From Sordaria brevicollis (Eukaryota > Ascomycota > Sordariomycetes > Sordariales > Sordariaceae): a stretch of DNA of 64,000 nt. Each line of letters begins with the position of its first letter. Position 1 is the first letter of the stretch. The position numbers and the translations under genes are program-made. The stretch spans positions 3,005,001 through 3,069,000 of the forward strand of contig JAUTDP010000005.1 of assembly GCA_033439795.1 (NCBI GenBank). Reading direction: 5' to 3'. Of the stretch, positions 48,050 through 60,145 are shown piece by piece. The notes under the pieces were generated by a model. That model worked only from the letters and a program-made list of their open reading frames with translations. It was not told where the DNA came from and did no database searches.

Positions 48050-48990
48050 TATAATGCCCTAAACCTTTTACGCTATAATATAATAGTTAATTAATTATAT
48101 TACGTTATTTAATTCTCGAAATGTATTTATTTATAAGAAAGTATTAATATTTATATTTATAATTAATTAAAGGATAATTTTAAAATTAACGAATTGGATA
48201 ATAGGCTATAATTTAAATACTATATATAAATTAATTAAATAAATAGTTTTTTTTATAAAATTTAATTTACTATATTAAAATACTATATAAATAAGGCTTT
48301 TTATAAAATTTTAAATATTTATTTTATTTTTATTTATTATAAAATTTAACCTCCTAATTTTATAACCCTACGTATTATTGTACGTAACTTTAAATTATAA
48401 GAGTTTAAAAAAATATTAGGCGCTTTTAATAATTCGTACTTCTTAATTAAAATGCCCGCAAATTAATAAAAATTATAACGTAATAAAAAAGGGGGGTTAT
48501 CGATTAATGTATTAATTGCCTATACCTTTAAAAGTAAATTAACCTTCGTAATACCTAATTAAGAGGGTTTAATTAATAATATACGGATTTTAAATAATAC
48601 TTTCAATTAAGGATTTAAAATTTTATCCGGTTAGTTTTATTTTACCGATATTAAATATAATTGTAATAATAAATTATTTATATTATATTAAAATATTCGA
48701 TATTATTTAAAGGAGAACGAAAGGGTAAGGTTTAAACCGGCTACTTTCGAAGAGTTATACAACCTTCGTTATAACCAAACCCGTATTATTATTAAAAAAT
48801 AAATTAATAGGTTGAAGGGGACCTTTAAAATCTATTATATTACCCCTAGCTTTAATATTTCGGTATAGAATAAAATTATTTTAGCGACGGCGGGTATTTT
48901 AAATTAATTATTCTAATATAACGACCTTCTTAATGTATTTCGAACAATTGTAAATAAAGAAGAGGTTTTAACGCTTAAAAAAATAATAAT
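48050..48990 (+). pseudogene. RIP-destroyed Harbinger DDE transposase
   Basis: One reading frame can be followed through stops from before 48420 to about 48960. The block that normally holds the first catalytic Asp (GAIDG) reads GAFNNS at 48419-48436. The second (HDSRVL) reads NNIRIL at 48575-48592. The third (RHS..RN.IER) reads RYNQTRIIIKK at 48767-48799. So all three acidic catalytic residues are replaced (Asn, Asn, Lys; key codons at 48428, 48578 and 48794), each by G-to-A transition. The typical ending block (VLAxxALHNF-like) reads IILATAGILN. The N-terminal limit is approximate. Confidence 0.85.
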
Positions 48991-49299
48991 AATCGAAAAG
49001 GAATTAATAGGTAGTATTAATTTAATTTATAAAAGAGGGGGAGGGGGGAATAATTTTACCTAAATTAAATTCGATAACGGAGTAAAGGGATATATAATAC
49101 AATACTATAAATACATTATAAAAAAGATATAAAGGGGTTATTATAACGAATTACGTAAAAGAGGAAAAGTATAAATATATAAAGTTAAATAGGGGAGGAA
49201 GAAGAAGGAAGAAGGAAAAAGAGGGGAAATGCGTTATATACCTAAACTACTTCCCAAATCGATTAAATCCGTTAAAATAATAATAATTTATATAATAAC

Positions 49300-49370
49300 C
49301 TAAATAATAACTTAAATAATAATTTAAATAATAATTTAAATAACAATTTAAATAATAATCTAAAATATAT
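49300..49370. repeat. AATAATTTAAAT-type tandem repeat inside the Harbinger relic
   Basis: Five to six copies of a 12-base unit close to AATAATTTAAAT, AT-rich like the surrounding RIP-mutated DNA. Confidence 0.7.
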
Positions 49371-50369
49371 ATTAGAGTGTTAAAGTACTAAAGTACTAGA
49401 ATATAAATAATTAAATATAAATACTAAATTATTATACCTTCGATTTCAAAATATTTTAAATTTTAAATAAATAAATTTAATATATTAAATTATACTAGCG
49501 CAATTTTAACTCCCACTATACCGTACGGACTAAAATCGCAATATCACTTTTAATATTTATATTACTTATAAAATTATATTAAAATTAATATTAATTAAAT
49601 AAATCGATTCAATTTAATTCAACGATTATAACGGTATAATTTTTATATATATATAATTTTTTTTAATAATAATATAAAGTATTAAAAAAATATATCAAAT
49701 CGATAAAATAAAAAAAATCCGGGGTGGCCCTACATCCCGCTCCCATTCTTATATAAGAACTATTAAATTACCCCGCTAATAACGCTAAAATATAACGCTC
49801 TTTCAATATTATTATAGGGTAGGGTCGATTAATAAATTTAATAAAAATTCAAATCCTATATCTCTATCCCTCTCCCTTTTAACCCTCCTCTTTACCTTTT
49901 TAAAATAATACTCCTTTCTTTTCTATAATATCTTTATAAATATATTAGTTTTAATTTTAAAAAATTACTATTTAATAAAAATAACCTCAACTATATTATT
50001 ATTAACCTTATCCTCCTATTCCCAATTAAAAATATCGAACGTTTTATTTAATTATTCCCCCCCCGCCTTTTTCTCTTCGATAATTACCCTCTCAATACGG
50101 TCGCGGTTATCCTCTTTTATTAACGCAATCGTTAAATTCTTTAAACTCTCTATAATAATTTTATTATTACTCTTACTCTTCTTCTTTTTTAGATTTTGAC
50201 TATTAACGGCCAATTTCTTTAAATTATTATCCTTTATATAAGCGGGGATAAAAATATTATCGTTACTCTTATCGGTTAATAAATCTAGAGGGGGATTTAT
50301 ATATTATATTTCCCGGGTCGATAGTAATTAGCCTAAGGTTATTATATATTCCCTAATAGCTCTTTAATT

Positions 50370-50950
50370 ATTAATAAAGGCTTATTCTATTAATTTATAG
50401 TACGGGAAACCCTATTTACAAAATTAACCGACCTCTTTATAGGCCTATTATATCTAATTAATTTACTTATAATATATTAATACTAATATAATATTATATA
50501 TTAACCTTAATTATCCATTCCTAAACGTTATCTTCTATAATTAATATACTAATATTAAAATCGAAACCGAATTTAAATAACGATTTAAAGGTATACTAAG
50601 CACGCTATTTTTTCCTCAAATAATTAACTTTATTATATATTTATTAATTATTAAAAATAATATTAAATTCGTTATATATATTATTAATAAATTTAATATA
50701 TATTTACTCTTTATACTTATTTTAATTAATTAAACCAAATTCAATAACCTTCCCGAATTCGGTTAAGAAATAAATTTTTTAGGCTAGGGTCTATACTCAA
50801 TTCTTCTTTTTATTAGAAGAAATAATCAAAATCTTTTTACCCTTACTTTTACTACGGCTAATCGTTTAGGAAGGTTAATTAAATTAAGTAGAAATCGGCT
50901 AATTTAATTAAATTATTTAAAAATCCAACGAGAATAATTAAATTTAAGAA
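50370..50950 (-). pseudogene. RIP-destroyed Harbinger Myb/SANT-like accessory protein
   Basis: Read on the minus strand, the block from about 50700 down to 50390 aligns by eye with the Myb/SANT-like DNA-binding domain that accompanies Harbinger transposases. It shows IYNEFNIIFNN, then YNKVNYLRKK*RA, a FKFGFDF core corresponding to SGFGWD, and IIEDNV*EWIIK corresponding to the DDVWEAYIK block. Trp codons appear as stops, as RIP predicts. Acidic and basic low-complexity sequence, also on the minus strand, continues to about 50040. Limits are approximate. Confidence 0.65.
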
Positions 50951-51348
50951 CCCAAAGTCTAAAATTCATTTCCAATCGATTCCTGGACTTAATTATTATA
51001 TATTTTAATATAAAAATAAGGGGATTACGTTAAAGGAACGATAAAAGATAAAAAGAAGGCGGATATAACTAAGGGAAGGAAGAAATAAATAATAATAATA
51101 TTAAAAACAACTATTTATTTACTTCGTAAATACTAATATTACGGGATTGCTAAGAAAATCTTCATTTTCACGACTTTCTAGAATTCTAAATATACGAACA
51201 AGCTTCTAAAATTAGGTTTCTAAACCGAAATTCGAAACCCTACATTTATTAGAATTTGCCGCTAAAAACGGTTTAGGAAAGGCTAATGCGTTCCTCATAA
51301 AACGTTCTTTTCAGAAAGGCATTTCCCAAACACACGAACGCACCCTTA

Positions 51349-54300
51349 GTGCAACACTTTCCATCTGAATTTCTACATGAAGTATGTAACCTAACACGGT
51401 TCACAACTGTCGATGGCAAACATTTACGGTACCATCACAACACCTCATATTGAAACTATATCAAGAGGCAAAGAGGCAAGGGTGATATGAGCGTCATTCT
51501 GGAACAGTATGGAATCCCATTCTTCAATCGCTTTTCGTCTGTAGCTTCCTTGATGATGATGAACTCGCCAATACCGTTCAATCGAAATCACGGACAACGA
51601 ATGGAAACCTCAAGTGCTTGAAATGGTAAGAACGAATATGGGAAAGCACGGCCGTGGAGGATTCTCATATTTCATCCAGCGTGGCTCTTTCCTCCGGCTT
51701 ATATCCAATCGTACGACCTGACGGATGAAATCACGAACAAACGGGGGAAGGAACGACCTTGGCAGTTGAGAAGTGCAGTGACGGTGATGAGTAGAATCCC
51801 AACGGTAATATCAAATGGAAGGTGCAATTTCCTTTGGTTGAGCCGTGACTGCCTCCAGATATGGAAACCACGGGATGTTGGCGGCGAGAAGTGGAAAGAG
51901 CAAACGGATGTCGGGTTTTGGTGGCCCGGGGATGATGTGGTTGGGGACGAAGTTGGTTTTTATTCACACATCCGATCGTTTGTTTCTCTCTTCTCTCACT
52001 CGTCTTCTTCTTCACCCGTTAACAGCTTAATTTCCTCCTCATCCGTCTTTGGGTAGAGGATATGAACTTTTCAACACCACTGGACTGCATCACCTTCCCG
52101 CGCTTCCGTGATAACGATAAGCTCACGCCGGAACCGATAAGAAACATCAATGAGTACCTTTACGAATACGACGACTCGGCGACAACACGGAGCACCGGAG
52201 AAACCTCTCGGAACCACCACCGCGTTGTATCGTGTCTTTGTCTCATCACGACATCAAACACCCAAGTTCGCCTCCCAGCACGCAATCACTGAGAATGGCA
52301 CGATCAGACGAACAATGACCGAATTCGGGTCAATCTCGGCCGAGATCCGACGTTGCCGGATCCCAGAATTGCGGAAACGACGGCTGTCGGCGGGTATTGG
52401 TGAGCCTTTGTTGACTCTCACCGTCGTTGATGACTTCAAACACCCACTGACCTTCTCGTTCAGTTTCAAGAGTCAGCGAGATACTCAAGTCTCCGACGCC
52501 ATGCCGAAGAAAGCACTAGAGAGACATCTCAAGCGCCCGCGGTCGCCGTTGTCGGCGGTGACATCGAGTCTGACTCTACCAAAAGAGATGACTGAATTGG
52601 GCCAAGAGCGGTAGGATTCAACCTCGGCATTGGCACTCTGAGGGACCAGGGCGCCGTCACCGGTGAGGTCTCACTGTTGAGGCTGGCAACTGGAGAGAAA
52701 GAAAGTTAAGCCAGCGAAATTGATGAGGCCGGGGACGGAAATCTGGCACGTGGGTGGACACCTGGAAGGCTCGGCTCCTCCCGGAAGACGGAAGTTTCTC
52801 GGAAAAAGAACATCAACAAGCCTCGCCGGCTCAGCCAGAGAGCAGTGTCCACTGCTCGACACAACACGAAACACGAGACACGACACGACGCGGCTACATA
52901 TCCTTCAGCCACGGCTGAGACGGATTCGTTATCATGATGCCGGTCGACGACCCCGTATCAGATCAATTCGGCCGGCTCGGATCTGATAAGAAGCTGTCAA
53001 CTCTGGCGGTGGACGGATGCTTTGAGTTTTGAAGATTCTCGGCTGGACGGTTCGGACGTTGCGGGGTGGAGAACCCTTGTCCTTCTCCAACTTCCATCGT
53101 GGTGTTGCGACGCTGCGACGCTGGCACGCCCGGACACGATCTTTGGCGGTGACATTCCGCTCGTCCCTTGGCGGGTTGGCGGCTGGCAAGTATCAGCGAC
53201 TGCCCGTAATTGGCCGGCAGCTTCAATGCACAGTTCTCCATCTGGCTCGTGCACCCTTCTCTGGCTCTTCTGTTCTCCAACTTCCATCACCGTCGGCCCT
53301 CTGCCTCTGCTGGACCGCTTCATCGTGCCAATCCCCGGCCCCCGCAAAATCACAAGCTCCGTCGGTCTTCCGCTCTTCGAATCGGCTATTAGCTACGTCA
53401 CACAACCATCACAAGCCATTCGACATCCCCAATTGTTCGTTGGGACGAAAGACTCGTCGAATGCGGTGACACTATAGAGAACCCTTGAAAGCGAATATCC
53501 CATCATGCCCGTCTGGCATCTGACAGAAAAGGAGGCATGGGAGTCACGAGGACAGTTCCGATTCTCGACGCCCTGCCTGGCAGGATGGCCACGAGGATGC
53601 TTGACTTTTGTCGTCGCTCAGCTCTTCAGCAGCAGGCGTCAACTTGTGCAAAGCCGTGAACAAGCGCCGTCCCAGTTTCGCGCTCTTGGTGTTCCCCATT
53701 GTCTTCGCGCAATTCCGCCTCTTCTCTTGGCATCCCATTTCTCTCTTGATTTTGACTTTGCCCGGACATGGAATTGCTTGTCATGGTTTGATTACCCCGG
53801 GCTGGGCGTGGGCGAGAAAAGAAGCTTTTGTCCACCAGAGTTGGCCATTGACATGAGATCAACATGGCGGTTGTGCCAGGGGTGCAGCTGTTCAGCGTGG
53901 CAGGTGACAGATTCCAAATGCCATGTCAATGTCGCTGTGCAACGGAGACACGAACGGCCTGCTGGCGAGCCTGGCGGGCAACCGGGCGCGGGGGGCGGGA
54001 GGGTGCGTGTAAGTGCCGCGTCTTCTATCCAGTCATTTTGGCTTCTCCGCCGATTCTGTTCCCTCCGCTGCTCCGAATGACGGGGCTTGGGGCTCATCCC
54101 ATATGTCCGACTTGACAACCTGTCAAAAGACTCATCGGAGTTGATCCAGCTTCAAACACCTACGCCCCTCCGGCAGCAAGATCGAGACGAAAGGAAAGAT
54201 CAAAGGTTTTTGACATTCCTGGCGGCTTATGTCGTCCCTTTCTTTCCTGTCTGGATGCTGCCTGTCCTTTGGTCCCATGCCCTCAGACCCTTTGCACTGC

Positions 54301-55139
54301 TTGCACGCACCATGCACGTTCTCCGTCACCAATTGTCATTGGTCAATGCATCGCATATAAAAAGAAAAAGAACACAATCTGTGCCCGTCGTTGGGAACGT
54401 CTCGTCGTCCTTGTCGTCCAACAAAATATTCTTTTTCAAACCATCCAGCAACGTCCCCCTCGTCCAACTGTCACGCCAAGCATTCCGGGGTTGCGGATAT
54501 ATGGAAAGCCACCAAGTCACCACGATTCTGCCAGGAACCACTTTGACCACAGCCAACGAATCATAGACACCCAAATCCCCAAAAAGGGCCACTGGAATTC
54601 AGGAATCCTTGCTTGTCCCTGGCCTCACCACCGCCTGAAGTGACCTCTGGTCCCTGTGGTTGCTGTGACCTTTTATCCACAGCAGTGGACCAGCCCTTCT
54701 CGCGTCTTCTCTGTCCCGGGCTTCACGTCCCCGTTCGACCACTGCCACAGGTACCAACGACGCCCCAACAAAGAGCGCCGGTACTTCCATCTCCAGCTCC
54801 GGCCATCCCTGGACCATCGTCATGCAGCCGCGGGAGTTCTAGCGCTTGCTGGCAGTTCCAGGTCACACTTCACCACCTCTCTGGCTTTGTCAATCCGGGT
54901 CGGTACACACGGGGCACCACCGCTTTTTCCTTTCCTGGAGACTCACTGTTACAGGTCGCCGGGCCACCGCGGTGCTCGGCTCGGCTCAGTCCTGAGATCT
55001 GCGTCATATGGAAGCTTCCGAGTTGTCCGACCTGACCGTATCGAGCAAAGTGACGGCAAGGGAACAAAGACACCAGATGGAAAGGGCTTGGCATCCAAAA
55101 TCTTCTTTCTCTGTTCATGTCAAGAAGACATGGCGCATG
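51349..55139. other. Intergenic, 3.8 kb without a supported gene
   Basis: Many overlapping open frames of 60-190 codons occur on both strands because of GC-rich composition, but none has a domain, signal peptide or clean splice structure. The most protein-like stretch is around 52062-52614 (two frames that would need an unsupported intron); I do not call it. Confidence 0.45.
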
Positions 55140-56022
55140 GCCTCAGTTATAAGCTGCCGTGATAGTTGCACTGCTACGATACCTTGCCGTCGTCATTGGC
55201 ATCAAGCTCCATATTCTCCGCCGGCCTCCCCTTACCCGACTCCAACTCCCTTTTTTACCATTCTTTTTAACCGCTGCTAGGAGGCCCTCTGCTGTCTCCA
55301 TCGCCGTGAGCACGGGAGTGGGGTCCGATCTACCAAGTCCTACGTTTCCGGTGTTAACAATATTCCTTACCACTGACTCGCGCCCAAACCGGTCTCGTCC
55401 TTGGCAACTCCGGGTCGTCATCCTGTCTCGCCGCGACTCTATCTAGATCGGACATCCGCCGGGGAGTCAAGTTGTACTCCGGCATCACATATATCTGGAA
55501 GGGTTCATCTCTTGTCTTTTCTACGCGTTGTGCATTGTGTACTGACTACTCTCCTCGTGCTTCACGACATCCAAAGCAAGCCAGCTTAGCCCAGCCTTGT
55601 CTCTGCTCTTCTCCAGACGCCGCCAACTAAATTTCCCCCACACCGAGCTACGTCCCGTACCAAGTTACAGGGGTCATCAACTTTAGAGCCATCCCGAGAC
55701 ATTTTCGGTGATTTCCCTGGAGTGCCGAACTTCGCGAAGCGGACTCTCTTGTCTCGACTAGCCCACAACCAACCCACCTCCATCCCTCGGTCCATACCCC
55801 CTGTGGGTACGCCATTGATATATCCAACAAGGCCACCCAGATCACTTCTCCCTTTCGCTTCTCTTTCTTCTCTTTTACGGGGGAATTACCACTTGAACAC
55901 GCCATAGACGGACCTATACCGACGACTTTGTCACCGTTGCACCGAACCGGTTTAATACCACTTACACCGAACATCACCATCCTTCAACACCACACACCTC
56001 ACACACATACACAACCGCAGCA
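55140..56022 (+). promoter_or_regulatory. ATG-free 0.88-kb stretch upstream of the carrier gene
   Basis: There is no ATG on the plus strand between 55139 and the start codon at 56023. The sequence is pyrimidine- and C-rich, as in fungal promoters and leaders. It is best read as a long 5' leader, or leader plus core promoter. Confidence 0.5.
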
Positions 56023-57262
56023 ATGGCGACCAAGGTCAACCAGGATCCTAAGAAGCGGACTTCCGCTGCCACCAACCTCATCGGTGAGCCTACCACAACT
56101 CTGGAGGAGAAGAGATGAGACGGAAGACTGCTCGCGCGCAATGCGCCGGGAAGTCTTCTTGAGCGCATAGAGAACAAAAATTGCTAACCTTTCCGTGTGA
56201 CTACAGCTGGTGGTGGTGCCGGTATGATGGAGGCTCTTGTCTGCCACCCTCTCGGTAAGCAATTCCTTTCTGCATGACCTTGCAGCCCCCAAAATCCAAA
56301 CTTGCGGCTAACCTCGGCATTTCTGCAGATACCATCAAGGTCCGCATGCAGCTTTCCAAGCGCGGCCGCGTTCCCGGCCAGGCCAAGCGTGGCTTCATCC
56401 GCACCGGTGTCGAGATTGTCAAGAAGGAGACCGCTCTCGGTCTCTACAAGGGTCTCGGTGCCGTCTTGACCGGTATCGTGCCCAAGATGGCCATCCGTTT
56501 CACTTCGTTCGAGTGGTACAAGCAGCTCCTTGCCGACAAGCAGACTGGCGTCGTCTCCGGTCAGGCTACCTTCTTCGCCGGTTTGGCCGCCGGTGTCACT
56601 GAGGCCGTTGCCGTCGTTACTCCCATGGAGGTCATCAAGATTCGTCTCCAGGCTCAGCACCACTCTATGGCTGATCCTCTCGACGTTCCCAAGTACCGCA
56701 ACGCCGCCCACGCTCTCTACACTGTCGTCAAGGAGGAGGGTTTCGGCGCCCTTTACCGTGGTGTCTCCCTGACTGCCCTCCGCCAGGGTTCCAACCAGGC
56801 TGTCAACTTCACCGCCTACAGCTACTTCAAGAAGTGGCTCTATGAGTTCCAGCCCGAGTATGAGGGCCAGAACCTGCCCTCTTACCAGACCACCCTCATC
56901 GGTCTCGTTTCCGGTGCCATGGGTCCTCTCTCCAACGCCCCTATCGATACCATCAAGACCAGACTCCAGAAGAGCGTCGCTCAGCCCGGCGAGTCCGCCC
57001 TCCAGAGAATCACCAAGATCTCCGGTGAGATGTTCAAGTGAGTATTCCCCGTTCATATCTTCCAACCAAAATGGTGGACAGCTACTGATGCAATTGCGAC
57101 TACAGGCAAGAAGGTTTCCATGCCTTCTACAAGGGCATCACCCCCCGTATCATGCGTGTCGCGCCCGGCCAGGCCGTCACCTTCACTGTCTACGAGTTCC
57201 TTAAGCAGAAGCTCGAGCGTAGCGGCCCCGCCGCTTTGGTTGGTGGAAGGTACGAGGAGTGA
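56023..57262 (+). CDS. Mitochondrial succinate/fumarate carrier (Sfc1/Acr1 type)
   Basis: Exons 56023-56083, 56207-56254, 56329-57037 and 57106-57262 give 324 residues; all introns are GT...AG and all junctions keep frame. The three repeats of the mitochondrial carrier family are present, each with its Px(D/E)xx(K/R) signature: PLDTIKVRMQ, PMEVIKIRLQ and PIDTIKTRLQ. The start (CCGCAGCAATGGCG) fits. The LVCHPLDTIKVRMQ block and overall length match yeast Sfc1/Acr1, the inner-membrane antiporter that imports cytosolic succinate from the glyoxylate cycle in exchange for fumarate during growth on acetate or fatty acids. Substrate assignment rests on remembered similarity; membership in the carrier family is certain. 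Exons 1 and 2 are very short. Confidence 0.92.
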
Positions 57263-60145
57263 TTTTGTGTGCGAGTTGAAAAAAAAGTGATGATCGTGAT
57301 GACGTTGATGAAAGAAGATGATGGGTTGAGGCGATTGGAACAGTAGCCGAGGATCCCTGTCGCTGGTGTCTTGGATGCGCTGTCACATGCGCGGATTGGA
57401 CACCACCCCTTGTTATTCCCCCACACCCCTTGTTACGCTTTCCCCTTCTTGTTCTTTTTGCATGTGGGCTCTTTTTCTTGTCTTTGGGACTGTTTTGTCG
57501 GTTCTGTCCAAAGACGGTCATGGTGTCGGTGATGGCGGGGAAAAAGTCTCTGGTCACGGCGATTGATTGTATATACCCTTCTTTTTTGGTTGGGGGCGTA
57601 TCGCAACGATGCATTTTGGTGGTATCTAGTGGATTCTGCTTTTACCATTTGGCTTTTTGGCTTCCTGCATTCTGCTTTGACACATTGTTTGTTTTGCATC
57701 GCGAAAAGTTCGATTGTATCCAAGATGGGAGAGGACATGGGCTAAAACTGGATTTCTTCTCTACAGCGAAGCTGAGGCCAAGCTCTAAGCTCTGATATTT
57801 TCACGACCTTGACGAGCGTTTTTCACTTTTTTACACAACACATCATTGCATCATTTCAGCGGCGCATGCACACAACAGAGTTCGATCGTCATCCATCACC
57901 AACTTGCATATACGCATTCAACGCACATACAATACGGGGTACATAGCACACAGCAGCGCTAGGACGAGCATAGCGAAGCGTTCGGCATAGCGATCAAAGC
58001 AGCAGGAGGCAACGCGGCATCGTCAACCACGGGACCTCATCAAGACACACACAAGACAAGACGCTCAGATGAGCGAACGGTCGTGATCTTTGGGGCTCCC
58101 ATCCCAACATCAGCTCCCCTCCCAACCATATCATCGACGTCGCATTCCTTAATTCGTCTTGTATTTGGAGTTTGCGGCGCGGTGATACGGATAAGTTGGG
58201 TCAAGAGGCTTGCTGTTGTTGGGGTTCATTTTCATGTTCATGTACATACGAAAGGGAATTTGAGATGACGAACGAAGGGACCGAGAAGGCGGTAAACCAT
58301 ACGGGTGGGAGGGGCTTTTTGGAACACAAAAGGCATCGGATGGGATAGAGAAAAAAAACGGCTTGGGATTCGATATGTCACGGGTGTGTTGTTTTTCTCC
58401 TATAACCTCTGTTTTTCTCTCTCTCTTTTTTTTGTCTTTGCATGGCATTGGCACTTTTAGCATTGCATGTATGGATGGATGGATGGTTTTGAATATCATA
58501 ACTTTATTTGATAGAGCTTTTTTTTGGATACCTCTTTGCGATATGGTGTTTACGAGAATTTTGAACGATAGGGAAGTGGTATGGTGTGGTGTGGAGAGGG
58601 ACAGATGAACACATGGACGTCAGAAAGGGAACGTGAGAGTCCCTGCTTCGCTGCAAGATATATGCAGGTACGTCTCGTGACCAGCATTCCTACATCTGTC
58701 CGAACGTGGTGTTTTGGGTTGGGTATCTGAGAGTCTGGACGTGCCTCGGTTGAAGTCGTGTCTCGGACATTGACTGACTTTATCTCCGATGGCAGGATGG
58801 ACCGAACTTGTATACCGGGCCGCCGACATCTTTAGATAGAATTTCCGTCCGGCCGGTCTTTATCCAGCCTGTCTTCGACCGTCCACACCGTCCGCGACGC
58901 CGCCGCCAACTGGACAATACATCACCTCGCACCAGAAATCGACGATTGATATCTAGATGCCTTCGAGGTTTTTTCTGTCTTCCCCCATGCACATCAGCAT
59001 GTTCACCACGCCGATCGAGAAGGGGTACTGTACCCCGGGAGCAGCTGTGAATGTTCCAGTTCGTTAACGGCGAAACTGGCCGCGACCGCGATCATTGACC
59101 ATTACCGAAGATGATCGATGGCGAAGCGTGACGGTTGGTACTTCACAGCCAGCATCAAGTCCAACAGCGGCCTAAACAGGAAGGAACAGAAAAGGAGGGG
59201 GGGACGAGGCAGCATCATTTTCGGGAACACCCACGAGGACGAGATGCTATAACTGCCAAGTTGTCATCGGCAGGCACGTCACGACGAAGTAACAGAAGAG
59301 GGGATGTTGTCTTTCTTAGAGTTGATGCTTGTGGTGGTTGAAAGCAGATGTCCGCTGGACAAGCGCATGCTGTCGAACGATTATCTGTCGAACTTTCCCC
59401 GGCGGCCCAAAGACATGGACTCACAGATGACAGACAGATCAGTCACCAACTCGTTCTCATTCTCACTACTGGCGGGTGGAAATGTCAGGAAAGCTCTCGA
59501 TGGATGGATGTCTGCGTCGACAAACAGGAGGACAAAGCTTTGGCTGACAATCCATGGATGCTAGAAGTTTGGATTCATCACAGGCCTGGTCATCGAACCA
59601 TGATTCATCACTCATCGATAACATCGGCTTTTGTACGATCTGGATCACGACGGCGTTCCTCTAGTTAGTCGAATGTTTGCGCAGACCAGCTACCAACGTA
59701 GATCTTTGTCAGGGAGATGACTGGAACTATGCAAAACTGTCCAGCACGATAGTATTGCTGAAATTGAGAGCCAAACACACGGGAATCATCCATCACGAGC
59801 ACCACTCACTCCCTCTCCATTCTGTTCGATCTTCATCAGTCCCGACAGTCTTCTTCTCAGTGGAATCATGGGCGACAGACGGGTTGACAACAGCCGCCTT
59901 TTGTCCCATTTGGGATCTCAAGGTTCGCGGCCCTTTCATCTTGAACATTCTGGCTAGGACATTTTCGCGAGCGGAAGTTTTCTCTCGTCTGATCGTCAGT
60001 CACTTTGACAACTTCCCGCCCAGGCAAGAACTGCGAGGATCCTCACTTACACTTTTAAAACGTCAATTGAGATTAAATAACAGCAAGGCCTTAAGACAAC
60101 GACCGACCCTTCTTCTCACACACAACTCCTTCTCACTCAAACATT
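57263..60145. other. 2.9-kb intergenic region
   Basis: It holds the 3' flank of the carrier gene and the upstream region of the next gene. Short T runs and GGAT repeats (near 58472-58485) are visible. No gene supported. Confidence 0.5.

Larger units (their letters stand above)
47550..51345. mobile_element. Complete RIP-degraded PIF/Harbinger DNA transposon
   Basis: 3796 bases flanked by a TTA duplication (47547-47549 and 51346-51348), the signature of PIF/Harbinger insertion. The left terminal repeat starts GGGTGCGTTCGTGTGTCTGG and the right one, on the minus strand, GGGTGCGTTCGTGTGTTTGG; they match over at least 36 bases. The interior is strongly AT-rich with stops everywhere. Two degraded genes typical of the superfamily can be read: a DDE transposase on the plus strand and a Myb/SANT-like protein on the minus strand. 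The outer 100-150 bases at each end are much less AT-rich than the centre. Confidence 0.92.

Noticed and set aside
52062..52614. Two overlapping frames that could be joined as a two-exon gene
   Set aside because: Would require an intron without a good donor or branch site; no recognisable domain. Worth revisiting only with RNA data.
53505..54080. 191-codon plus-strand frame starting with ATG
   Set aside because: Antisense frames are equally open and the product has no conserved features.
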